Assembly (NCBI RefSeq): GCF_010550675.1
Contig: NZ_JAAGOA010000007.1
Location: forward strand, 157,991-221,990
Direction: 5' to 3'
DNA length: 64,000 nucleotides
Source of the DNA: Phytoactinopolyspora halotolerans
GTDB taxonomy: Bacteria > Actinomycetota > Actinomycetes > Jiangellales > Jiangellaceae
Shown here one piece after another: positions 54,069-62,626 of the stretch (position 1 is the first letter of the stretch; every line of letters starts with the position of its first letter). The translations under genes were made by a program, and so were the position numbers. The notes under the pieces are model-generated. The model did no database searches. It was not told the origin of the DNA and saw nothing but the letters and a program-made list of their open reading frames with translations.

Positions 54069-55778
54069 TTAGAAGCGGGCGGGTTCGGTGTAGTCGCCCC
54101 ACTCGTCGCGCAGGGCGTCGCAGATCTCGCCCAGGGTTGCCTCCGCACGGACGGCGTCGAGCATCGCCGGAATCATGTTGCCCTCGGTCCGAGCGACCTC
54201 GACCATATCGGCCAGCGCGGACCGGACGGCGTCGTCATCCCGCTCGGCGCGGCGGCGTGCCAGCACCTCGCGCTGCTCGTGCTCGACCTCGTGCGAGACG
54301 CGGAGAATGTCCAGCTCCCCGGAGACGGTGTCCTGATACGAGTTGACGCCGACGATCCGCTTCTCGCCCTTCTCCACCTTCTGCTGGTACTCGAATGCGG
54401 CATCTGCGATCTCCGACATGAACCAGCCGTCCTCGATGCCGCGGAGGATGCCGGCGGTCATCGGGCCGTACTGATCCCGCCAGCGCACGTCCCGCTCCCC
54501 CATCGTGCGGATCCGCTCGAAGATCTGCTCGGCTTCCGCCTCGATCCGGTCGGTCAGCGCCTCCACGTACCAGGAACCGCCCAGCGGGTCCGCGACGTTG
54601 GCCACGCCGGTCTCTTCATTGATGACCTGCTGTGTACGCAGGGCGATCTCGGCGGCGTGTTCGCTCGGCAGCGCGAGCACCTCGTCCAGCGCATTCGTGT
54701 GCAGGGAGTTCGTGCCGCCCAGGACCGCCGCCATCGCCTCCACGGCGGTGCGCACCACGTTGTTGTGCGGCTGCTGCCCGGTCAGCGACACCCCGGCGGT
54801 CTGGGTGTGGAAGCGCAGCCACTGCGCGCGCTCGGTCGTCGCCCCGTAGACGTCGCGCATCCAGCGCGCCCAGATCCGGCGAGCAGCGCGGAACTTGGCG
54901 ATCTCCTCGAAGAAGTCGATGTGGGCGTCGAAGAAGAAGGACAACCCGGGGGCGAACACGTCGACGTCGAGGCCGCGCGACATCCCCAGCTCCACGTATC
55001 CGAACCCGTCGGCAAGGGTGAACGCCAGCTCCTGCGCGGCGGTGGAGCCGGCCTCACGGATGTGGTACCCGGAGACGGACAGCGGCTTGTAGTCCGGGAT
55101 GGTGTCCACGCAGTACTGCATCAGGTCGCCGATCAGCCGCAGATGCGGCTCGGGGCCGAACAGCCATTCCTTCTGCGCGATGTACTCCTTGAAGATGTCC
55201 GTCTGCAGCGTGCCGTTGAGCACTCCGGGGTCGACGCCCTGCCGTTCGGCTGCCACCACGTACATGCAGAAGATCGGTACCGCCGGCCCGCTGATCGTCA
55301 TCGAGGTGGTGACCTCGCCCAGCGGTATGCCGTCGAAGAGGATCTCCATGTCCGCGGCGGAGTCGATCGCCACCCCGCAGTGCCCGACCTCGCCGATGCT
55401 GCGTGCGTCGTCGGAGTCCCGGCCCATCAACGTGGGCATGTCGAACGCGACCGAGAGCCCGCCGCCGCCGGAGCGCAGGATCATCTTGTAGCGCTCGTTG
55501 GTCTGATGGGCGTTCCCGAAACCGGCGAACTGCCGGATGGTCCAGCTCCGCCCGCGGTATCCGGTGGTGTATAGACCGCGCGTGAACGGATACTCGCCCG
55601 GCCAACCGATCCGTTCGAACCGCGGATCGTCGACGCCGGGCTCCGGGCCGTAGACCGGATCGACCTCGACACCGGAGATAGTGGTGAAGTCGGCATCGCG
55701 GACCTGGCCCTGCTCCGTGGCCGTACGCATCCGCTCTTGCCAGCGCCGTCGCCCGTCCTCGATCTCGTCTTCTCGCAC
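54069..55778 (-). CDS. icmA: Acyl-CoA mutase large subunit, isobutyryl-CoA mutase type
   Basis: 569 residues: the substrate-binding TIM barrel of the methylmalonyl-CoA mutase family without the C-terminal B12 domain, so it needs a separate small subunit (not in the window). Two diagnostic residues point to isobutyryl-CoA mutase: Phe84 in WTIRQFAGFGNAHQTNERYK (Tyr in methylmalonyl-CoA mutase, Ile in 2-hydroxyisobutyryl-CoA mutase) and Gln202 in KEYIAQKEWLFGPEPHLRLIGDL (Arg in methylmalonyl-CoA mutase). It would interconvert isobutyryl-CoA and n-butyryl-CoA in valine and fatty acid metabolism. GTG 55778 follows CAGGAGG. A 12-bp-arm palindrome sits 33 bp upstream; a dispersed hairpin follows the stop. 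Confidence 0.85.
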   Translation of the reverse strand: MREDEIEDGRRRWQERMRTATEQGQVRDADFTTISGVEVDPVYGPEPGVDDPRFERIGWPGEYPFTRGLYTTGYRGRSWTIRQFAGFGNAHQTNERYKMILRSGGGGLSVAFDMPTLMGRDSDDARSIGEVGHCGVAIDSAADMEILFDGIPLGEVTTSMTISGPAVPIFCMYVVAAERQGVDPGVLNGTLQTDIFKEYIAQKEWLFGPEPHLRLIGDLMQYCVDTIPDYKPLSVSGYHIREAGSTAAQELAFTLADGFGYVELGMSRGLDVDVFAPGLSFFFDAHIDFFEEIAKFRAARRIWARWMRDVYGATTERAQWLRFHTQTAGVSLTGQQPHNNVVRTAVEAMAAVLGGTNSLHTNALDEVLALPSEHAAEIALRTQQVINEETGVANVADPLGGSWYVEALTDRIEAEAEQIFERIRTMGERDVRWRDQYGPMTAGILRGIEDGWFMSEIADAAFEYQQKVEKGEKRIVGVNSYQDTVSGELDILRVSHEVEHEQREVLARRRAERDDDAVRSALADMVEVARTEGNMIPAMLDAVRAEATLGEICDALRDEWGDYTEPARF

Positions 55779-55810
55779 CGCTGCCTCCTGATGTTGGGAT
55801 CGCCAACATG

Positions 55811-55843
55811 TACTAGGACGTCCGATTGTTTGACGTCCTAGTA
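55811..55843. promoter_or_regulatory. Perfect inverted repeat, putative operator of the mutase gene
   Basis: TACTAGGACGTC (55811-55822) and GACGTCCTAGTA (55832-55843) form a perfect 12-bp dyad with a 9-bp spacer, 33 bp upstream of the GTG. Position and symmetry fit a dimeric repressor or activator; the regulator is not identified. The Rrf2 and MarR genes nearby are candidates only by proximity. Confidence 0.65.
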
Positions 55844-55887
55844 AGTATGACAGCGCCCCGCCGGACAGTGCGAACCAGCCATCCCAC

Positions 55888-55942
55888 CCATGATCATGAA
55901 CACTTACCGTTCAAATGGCACGGGAAGTGTTCATGATCATGG
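55888..55942. repeat. Long intergenic hairpin (21 of 22 bp paired)
   Basis: Bases 55888-55909 pair with 55921-55942 with one mismatch around an 11-nt loop; the outer arm is CCATGATCATGAACACTT. It sits between two divergent genes (mutase and Rrf2 regulator), where no terminator is needed, which argues for a repeat-type element. It shares ATGATCATG with the 54.0-kb element but is otherwise different. Confidence 0.8.
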
Positions 55943-55996
55943 AAGGGGGGTGGGCCGTTGGGCGCGTCCGGCGCCGATCGATGGCAGTATCTAAGC

Positions 55997-56452
55997 GTGC
56001 ACGTCACCGCCCGCGCCGACTATGCCGTCCGAGCCGTGATCGAACTCGCTTCGCTCCGGCCGGCCACCGCGACCCGCCAGCAGCTGGCGGAGGCGCAAGA
56101 CATCCCGGGGAAATTCCTGGAGACGATCCTCGGCGATCTGCGCCGCGCCGGGATCATCGATGCCCAGCGCGGAGCCTCGGGTGGCTACCGGCTGTCCCGG
56201 GACCCGGAGCAGCTGACCCTGGCCGAGATCGTCCGGGCCGCGGAGGGCCCGCTCGCCGCGGTCCGCGGCATGCCACCGGAGGACACGCTCTACCCGGGCA
56301 ACGCCGCACCGCTCACCCAGGTGTGGGTGGCGGTGCGCGCGAGCCTGCGTGATGTCCTGGAGACGACGACCGTCGCCAGCATTCTCACCGGCGAGCTACC
56401 GGAGCAGGTCAGGAGCTTGCTGGCACGGCCTGATTCGTGGACCCGGCGGTAA
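55997..56452 (+). CDS. Rrf2-family transcriptional regulator
   Basis: 151 residues starting VHVTARADYAVRAVIELASL, the Rrf2 winged-helix signature, with QQLAEAQDIPGKFLETILGDLRRAGIIDAQRGASGGYRLSRDPEQLTLAEIVRAAEG. The three clustered cysteines that bind an Fe-S cluster in IscR/NsrR are absent, so it is a cluster-free type such as the CymR/YwnA class. GTG 55997 has no ribosome site; TATCTAAG just upstream could be a -10 box of a leaderless mRNA. Its last 44 bp overlap the convergent membrane-protein gene. Confidence 0.9.
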   Translation: MHVTARADYAVRAVIELASLRPATATRQQLAEAQDIPGKFLETILGDLRRAGIIDAQRGASGGYRLSRDPEQLTLAEIVRAAEGPLAAVRGMPPEDTLYPGNAAPLTQVWVAVRASLRDVLETTTVASILTGELPEQVRSLLARPDSWTRR

Positions 56453-57485
56453 CCCGCTCCGTCTTCGCCCACCCGGCTGCGGCGAGCAGAAGACCCAGGA
56501 CGAGCCACGACGCGAGCACCAGGACGGGTCCGCCGGCGGCGGCACCATCGAAGAACGCGGTCGAGCGCAGCAACGTACCGCCGGCGCCCGGCGGCAACAG
56601 CTGTCCCAGCGTCCCCCATCCCGAGGGGAGCATGTCGGGTGATGTCGTCACACCCGAGAGCGGGTTACCCAGCAACAGGATGACCAGAGCGCCCAGCCCG
56701 AGCCCGACCCTGCCCAGCAACGAACCCAGGCCGATGATGGTCAATGAGATCGCCGCGAAGGTCAGGCCGAAGACGCCGGCGTTCGCCAGGTACGCGCCGT
56801 CGAGCACCCCGAGCCAGGTCTGCGCCACCAGCGCGGCCACCAACCCGCCACCCACGGCGGCCACCAGTGCACCCGTGACCCGCCGCCAGACGCCCGTGAT
56901 CGCCAGCGACATCGCGTAACCGATGGCCATGCCGCCCATCACCATCGGAAGGGCGGACGAGGAGAATCCGGAACCGCGTGCATCGTCCGCGGGATGCGCC
57001 ACCACATCCTCCACCTGCGGCGTCGGCGCATCCGTCAGCTGCTGCGTCATCCGATCCGCCACCGTCTCGATCAGCTGCGACACCGCCGGGCTCGCCGCAG
57101 AGGCGACCAAGACCTGCGGTGGCCCGTCCGGGGTGACGGCGATGGCCCCATACACCTCCCGGTCTTCGATCAGCTGACGCGCGGCCCCGGCGTCCGCCGC
57201 CGGCTCGACGGCGAACGCGCCCGGCATAGCCGTATCGAGCTGCTGCTCCACCTCATCCACCGCACCGGCCGGCCCGACCACGGCGATCGGTACGTCGCGC
57301 GGTGCGACTTCCGAGTTCGGCCAGGCGAACATCGTCAGCAGGACGCCGACGAGCAGCGACACACCGACGCCCAACCTGATGACCAGATGCCAACCGGATA
57401 CGGGCGCAGCAGCCTCCTTCCGATCCTCCGCCGCTGCGAGCTGGTCCACCTGCACGTCCGGGTCACTCATGCGCCCACGACTCAT
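56409..57485 (-). CDS. Membrane protein of ABC-2/YhgE-Pip type, possibly export-related
   Basis: 358 residues. N-terminal hydrophilic part, one helix (HLVIRLGVGVSLLVGVLLTMFAW), a soluble extracytoplasmic domain of about 110 residues (DVPIAVVGPAGAVDEVEQQLDTAMPGAFAVEPAADAGAARQLIEDREVYGAIAVTPDGPPQVLVASAASPAVSQLIE), then five helices ending near the C terminus with GNPLSGVTTSPDMLPSGWGTLGQLLPPGAGGTLLRSTAFF. The layout matches ABC-2-type/YhgE exporters without an ATPase. ATG 57485 follows GGAGG. Divergent from a TetR gene with an operator-like dyad between, so it is the probable TetR target. Confidence 0.8.
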   Translation of the reverse strand: MSRGRMSDPDVQVDQLAAAEDRKEAAAPVSGWHLVIRLGVGVSLLVGVLLTMFAWPNSEVAPRDVPIAVVGPAGAVDEVEQQLDTAMPGAFAVEPAADAGAARQLIEDREVYGAIAVTPDGPPQVLVASAASPAVSQLIETVADRMTQQLTDAPTPQVEDVVAHPADDARGSGFSSSALPMVMGGMAIGYAMSLAITGVWRRVTGALVAAVGGGLVAALVAQTWLGVLDGAYLANAGVFGLTFAAISLTIIGLGSLLGRVGLGLGALVILLLGNPLSGVTTSPDMLPSGWGTLGQLLPPGAGGTLLRSTAFFDGAAAGGPVLVLASWLVLGLLLAAAGWAKTERVTAGSTNQAVPASS

Positions 57486-57498
57486 CGCAATCCTCCAA

Positions 57499-57512
57499 AA
57501 CGAATGTCCGTT
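57499..57512. promoter_or_regulatory. Putative TetR operator
   Basis: AACGAATGTCCGTT, an imperfect 14-bp dyad, lies 14 bp upstream of the membrane-protein start in the intergenic region shared with the divergent tetR gene. Confidence 0.45.
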
Positions 57513-57585
57513 CTCTTTACAATGCCACACACCCTCTCGGCCGCGCAACACGACGCCGCCCGCCACGAGCGGCTAAGGTGACCCC

Positions 57586-58188
57586 GTGCCCCGCGTATCC
57601 GAAGCCCACTTGGTCGCACGACGCCAGCAGATCCTCGAAGCAGCCTGGCGGTGCTTCGCGCGCAACGGCTTCCACGCCACCTCTATGCAGGACATATTCG
57701 CCGAGTCGGGGTTGTCCGCCGGTGCGGTCTACCGGTACTTCCCCAGCAAACTCGAACTCGTCAAGGCGACCGCCGGCACGATCACCGAAGGCGTCGGGGA
57801 GATCTTCGAGACCATCGCACACGCCGACCCGGTACCGACCCCCGCGCAGTCGCTGGACATGGTGGTCGACACCATCAACCGGCTGACGATGGCACGAGAG
57901 CCCGACCTGAGCAAGATCGCCATGCACGCCTGGTCCGAGGCCATCCGCGAGCCCGAGGTCGGTGCGGTGGTCAAAGAGATCGCGAGCCGGATCCGCCAGG
58001 GCTGGCTGGACATCGTCGCACGCTGGAAAGCCGCCGGCTACATCCGTACCGACGTGGACCCGGACGACGTCGCCGGCTTCCTCTACGGCGTCATGGTCGG
58101 GTACATCGCCCAGCGAAACCTGGTCGGGGACATCTCGGCCGAACAGTACGTCAACGGATTCGCCGCGCTCGCCCACGGTCGTCGATAG
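57586..58188 (+). CDS. TetR-family transcriptional regulator
   Basis: 200 residues. HTH: RRQQILEAAWRCFARNGFHATSMQDIFAESGLSAGAVYRYFPSKLELVKATAG. The ligand-binding domain has LSKIAMHAWSEAIREPEVGAVVKEIASRIRQGWLDIVARWKAAGYIRTDVDPDDVAGFLYGVMVGYIAQRNL, similar to AcrR-type multidrug and fatty-acid sensing members. GTG 57586 follows AGGTG. Probably represses the divergent membrane-protein gene. Confidence 0.92.
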   Translation: MPRVSEAHLVARRQQILEAAWRCFARNGFHATSMQDIFAESGLSAGAVYRYFPSKLELVKATAGTITEGVGEIFETIAHADPVPTPAQSLDMVVDTINRLTMAREPDLSKIAMHAWSEAIREPEVGAVVKEIASRIRQGWLDIVARWKAAGYIRTDVDPDDVAGFLYGVMVGYIAQRNLVGDISAEQYVNGFAALAHGRR

Positions 58189-58269
58189 TCGAACCGGCGA
58201 TCGAGGCTGCTGCACCCGCCGGATCCGATGTGCCGAGCATGGCACGGTGGACGCCAGCGACGATCACGG

Positions 58270-58776
58270 CTACTCGCGGAAGTCGCCGGCGGCCAGCCGG
58301 ATACCGCGGAGCAGGTCGAACACCGCCATCCGCTCGTCCTCGTCCAGCGCGCGCAGACCGAAGTCGGCGTCCATCAACTCCGAGGTCACCTTCTTCACCG
58401 CGTCCCGGCCGGAATCCGTGATCCGGGCCAGGGTGCCCCGCCCGTCCCGCGGATTGGGCTCGCGCACCACGAAGCCGGCTGTCTCCAGGCGCTGGATGGT
58501 GTTGGTCACGCTGGTGGGGTGGACCATGAGCCGCTCCCCGATCTTGGCCATCGGCAGCGCTCCGGTCCGGCTGAAGCTGAGCAGCACGAGGGCCTCGTAA
58601 CGGGCGAACGTCAGGCCGTACGGCCGGCAGATCCGGTCATACTCACCGAGTAACAGCTGCTGGACACGCATGATCGAGGTGGCTGCGAGCATGGCCTCGG
58701 ACGGGCCGAACCGTTCTCGCCAGATCAGTCCGGCTCGGTCGATCGGGTCGAAGCTCAGATCAAGAGGTTCCGGCAT
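58270..58776 (-). CDS. MarR-family transcriptional regulator
   Basis: 168 residues. Winged helix: QLLLGEYDRICRPYGLTFARYEALVLLSFSRTGALPMAKIGERLMVHPTSVTNTIQRLETAGFVVREPNPRDGRGTLARITDSGRDAV, with the DxR beta-wing (NPRDGR). Commonly regulates aromatic or acyl-CoA catabolism or efflux. ATG 58776 follows GAGGAG. First gene on the minus strand right after the PH-domain gene (12 bp), so it may be co-transcribed with 59505-58789. Confidence 0.92.
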   Translation of the reverse strand: MPEPLDLSFDPIDRAGLIWRERFGPSEAMLAATSIMRVQQLLLGEYDRICRPYGLTFARYEALVLLSFSRTGALPMAKIGERLMVHPTSVTNTIQRLETAGFVVREPNPRDGRGTLARITDSGRDAVKKVTSELMDADFGLRALDEDERMAVFDLLRGIRLAAGDFRE

Positions 58777-58788
58777 CGCGGGAACTCC

Positions 58789-59493
58789 TCACCGGTGCCG
58801 TAGCGTCGCCTGCCGGCGTGCCGTCACCGGGCGGTTGGTGGCCGGATGGTCGGGCCGGCGCGGATTGGGCTTCTTCTTCTCCGGGGGCTTCGGGCCGGCA
58901 CCGGTCATCTCCCGCCGCCGCTTGTGAATCAGCCGGGCGATGTCCGCGGGCCGCGGCACATAGTGAATGTCACGGATGCCCTGTTGCTGTGCCGCGTTCT
59001 CCAGCACCAGGTGCCCGGAGTTGAACGGCCGTAGAAACCATGGCCGCAACACCGTGATGTCCAGCAGCCGGACGACCTCCATCTCAGCCTCCCGGAGCGA
59101 GAATAGACCCCACACCCGGAACACCCGGGTATCGGTCAGCACGAACCGGTCCCGGGACCAGTACAGCGACCTGAAGAAGGCGTAACCGATCAACCCCACC
59201 ACGACGGCGATGGCGAACCAGGCGATCCGGGCGGAGACGAACGGCACCCACAAGACCGCCAGGGCCACTCCCACCAGCGCGATCAGGATCGACGGCACGT
59301 GCACGATCCAGCTGTGCGCCACCTCGATGATGACCCGTTCTCCGGAGACGAGCTTGCGCGCCACCATGCGGTGCCCGAACCAGGACTTGATCCTCCACCA
59401 GAGCAGCCGGATCAGGCCGTCCTCGGCGACGCGGTCCAGCCACCGGACAAATCGGTCGGTCAGTCCGTCGACCATCTCCTTGGGCGTGCGCAC
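58789..59493 (-). CDS. Membrane-anchored bacterial PH-domain protein
   Basis: 234 residues. N-terminal amphipathic region (LTDRFVRWLDRVAEDGLIRLLWWRIKSWFG), LVSGERVIIEVAHSW, two adjacent membrane helices (VPSILIALVGVALAVLWVPF, IAWFAIAVVVGLIGYAFFRSLYW), then a YdbS-like bPH2 domain DRFVLTDTRVFRVWGLFSLREAEMEVVRLLDITVLRPWFLRPFNSGHLVLENAAQQQGIRDIHYVPRPADIARLIH, and a basic Pro/Lys tail. Function unknown. A GTG start is used; ribosome site weak. It follows a 50-residue membrane protein after 11 bp, suggesting a pair. Confidence 0.88.
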   Translation of the reverse strand: MRTPKEMVDGLTDRFVRWLDRVAEDGLIRLLWWRIKSWFGHRMVARKLVSGERVIIEVAHSWIVHVPSILIALVGVALAVLWVPFVSARIAWFAIAVVVGLIGYAFFRSLYWSRDRFVLTDTRVFRVWGLFSLREAEMEVVRLLDITVLRPWFLRPFNSGHLVLENAAQQQGIRDIHYVPRPADIARLIHKRRREMTGAGPKPPEKKKPNPRRPDHPATNRPVTARRQATLRHR

Positions 59494-59504
59494 GCGAGAC
59501 CGCC

Positions 59505-59657
59505 CTAGAAGAGTTCTTCGAAGAACAGGATGATGGCGTCGAAGAGGTCACCGAAGAAGTCGAAAATGGTCGAGAAGATGTCCGCCATCCCGTCCGGCTC
59601 GGCCAGCAGGAAGTACACCACGAAGGCAACGAGCAGGATGATCAGAGCCTTCTTCAT
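59505..59657 (-). CDS. Small membrane protein, 50 residues
   Basis: MKKALIILLVAFVVYFLLAE is a membrane helix (positive-inside Lys-Lys), then PDGMADIF, followed by a strongly acidic, aromatic amphipathic helix with FDFFGDLFDAIILFFEELF. ATG 59657 has GGAGGT 5 nt upstream, one of the best ribosome sites in the window. It lies 11 bp before the PH-domain gene and is probably co-translated. Similar short proteins occur in many actinobacteria as uncharacterised open frames. Confidence 0.8.
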   Translation of the reverse strand: MKKALIILLVAFVVYFLLAEPDGMADIFSTIFDFFGDLFDAIILFFEELF

Positions 59658-59795
59658 CGCCGACCTCCTTTCCGCTGGCCCGTCATGGTGCGTTCCATCC
59701 TTCGCCGAATTCCGGGGTCATAGGACCGCCATCTTGTATTTGTACCCCATGATCCACCCGCGACCCTGCCGCCACGCCGATCATGACTACCTCGA

Positions 59796-60749
59796 TCATG
59801 ACACAGCATCCACGACTTCTTCAGCAGCAGCGTACGGATCGAGCCGACCGAGCAGCACCTTCTCGGCCAGCTCGTCGAGCCGTTCGTCTCCGTGCAGGTC
59901 AGCAAACCGCTCGCGCAACGTGCCCAGCGCGATGGCCTCGATCTCACCCCGGACCCGGGCGCGCCGCCGGCGTTCCAGCTCGCCGCTCTCGGCCAACCAG
60001 ACCTGGTGTTTGTGCACCGCTTCGACCAGCTCATCGATGCCCTCGCCGCGCGACGCGACGGTCGCGACGATCGGTTGTCGCCAGTCGCCGGGGTCCCGCT
60101 CGACCATCCGCGTCATCGCTTTCAGGTCCCGGACGACGTGGTCGGCGCCGTCGTGGTCGGCTTTGTTCACCCCGAACACGTCCGAGACCTCGAGGATGCC
60201 GGCCTTGGCCGCCTGCACACCATCGCCCATCCCGGGCGCCAGCAGCACGATCGTGGTGTCCGCCAACGCCGCCACCTCCACCTCGGACTGCCCGACGCCC
60301 ACGGTCTCGATCAACACGACGTCGCAGCCGGCCGCGTCCAGTACCCGTGCCGCCTGCGGCGTAGCCGCGGACAATCCGCCCAGGTGACCGCGTGCGGCCA
60401 TGGACCGGATATAGACGTCGCGATCGGTGGCGTGCTCCTGCATCCGCACCCGGTCTCCGAGCAGCGCACCCCCGGTGAACGGCGACGACGGGTCCACGGC
60501 CAGCACGCCGACGCGTTTGCCCGCGGCCCGGTACGCCGTCACCAACGCGGACGTCGTCGTCGACTTGCCCACGCCCGGCGAGCCGGTGACACCGATCAGC
60601 GACGCCGAGCCGGTGTGCCGCACCAGCGCGGCCATCACCGCGCGCAACTGCGGGGAGTGGTTCTCCACCAGGGAGATCAGCCGGGCCACCGCCCGCGGGT
60701 CACCGGTCCGGGCGCGCTCGACCATCGCCTCGGCGGAGCTCGTCGCCAC
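59796..60749 (-). CDS. meaB: Methylmalonyl-CoA mutase-associated GTPase MeaB
   Basis: 317 residues. G3E/SIMIBI GTPase: Walker A GVTGSPGVGKSTT (53-65), RVGVLAVDPSSPFTGGALLGDRVRMQEHATDRDVYIRSMAARGHLGGLSAATPQAARVLDAAGCDVVLIETVGVGQSEVEVAALADTTIVLLAPGMGDGVQAAKAGILEVSDVFGVNKADHDGA (NKAD for guanine). It loads and protects adenosylcobalamin in acyl-CoA mutases. GTG 60749 is preferred (15 bp after the thiolase stop); TTG 60761 is an alternative. Probably serves the isobutyryl- or methylmalonyl-CoA mutase encoded at 54 kb or elsewhere. Confidence 0.95.
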   Translation of the reverse strand: MATSSAEAMVERARTGDPRAVARLISLVENHSPQLRAVMAALVRHTGSASLIGVTGSPGVGKSTTTSALVTAYRAAGKRVGVLAVDPSSPFTGGALLGDRVRMQEHATDRDVYIRSMAARGHLGGLSAATPQAARVLDAAGCDVVLIETVGVGQSEVEVAALADTTIVLLAPGMGDGVQAAKAGILEVSDVFGVNKADHDGADHVVRDLKAMTRMVERDPGDWRQPIVATVASRGEGIDELVEAVHKHQVWLAESGELERRRRARVRGEIEAIALGTLRERFADLHGDERLDELAEKVLLGRLDPYAAAEEVVDAVS

Positions 60750-60763
60750 GGAGGAACCCAAGG

Positions 60764-61939
<1,176 letters not shown>

Positions 61940-61944
61940 GCGTC

Positions 61945-62391
61945 TCAGGGTAGCTCGGCAGCGGGCGGCGGCTGCACCACCTCGATCAGCACCCCGCCGG
62001 CGTCCTTCGGATGGACGAAGTTCACCAGCGAGCCACCGGTGCCGGTGCGCGGCTCGTCGTACAGCAGGCGCATCCCCCGTGCGCGCAGCGTCGCCGCCGC
62101 CGCCCGCACGTCGTCGACCCGGTACGCCACCTGTTGCACCCCCGGACCGGACCGGTCGAGAAAACGCGCGATCGCCGACTCATCCGTCAGCGGCGCCAGC
62201 AACTGGATCTGGGCACCGTCGTCGCCGGCGGACACCCGCAGCATCGCCTCGCGTACGCCCTGGTCCTCATTGGTCTCGATGTGCACGAGTTCCATACCGA
62301 GGTTCTCCCGGTACCAGGCGATGGCCTCGTCCAGATCGCGTACGGCGATACCGACGTGGTCGAGAGTGGAGAAAACGGACATGGCTACCAT
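61945..62391 (-). CDS. mce: Methylmalonyl-CoA epimerase
   Basis: 148 residues of the glyoxalase/VOC fold: [32 protein letters not shown] (first metal His), [85 protein letters not shown] (metal His and Glu). Racemises (S)- to (R)-methylmalonyl-CoA for the mutase. ATG 62391 follows GAGGGA at short spacing; ATG 62382 is an alternative. First gene of the mce-thiolase-meaB unit. Confidence 0.96.
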   Translation of the reverse strand: MVAMSVFSTLDHVGIAVRDLDEAIAWYRENLGMELVHIETNEDQGVREAMLRVSAGDDGAQIQLLAPLTDESAIARFLDRSGPGVQQVAYRVDDVRAAAATLRARGMRLLYDEPRTGTGGSLVNFVHPKDAGGVLIEVVQPPPAAELP

Positions 62392-62626
62392 GATCCCTCA
62401 AGCTAAGAGCGGCCGGAGAACGCGTGAGATATTTACATATCTATCCCCTCAGGGGTGGTGAGCAGTGCACGCGGCACACTACGGTAGGCGAGTATTGTTG
62501 CCCTGGGCGGCGAGGCGACGAGCGACGGGGGCTCCCGGGTAGCACACTCAAGGAGATCAACACACACGTCGATCAGCAACTACGTGCGAAGCCGTACTCG
62601 AGGCCGCACGCCCGACGAGGGAGACC

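Noticed and set aside
59770..59815. Possible hairpin from repeated GATCATGAC
   Set aside because: The two copies are direct, not inverted, and short; probably chance.
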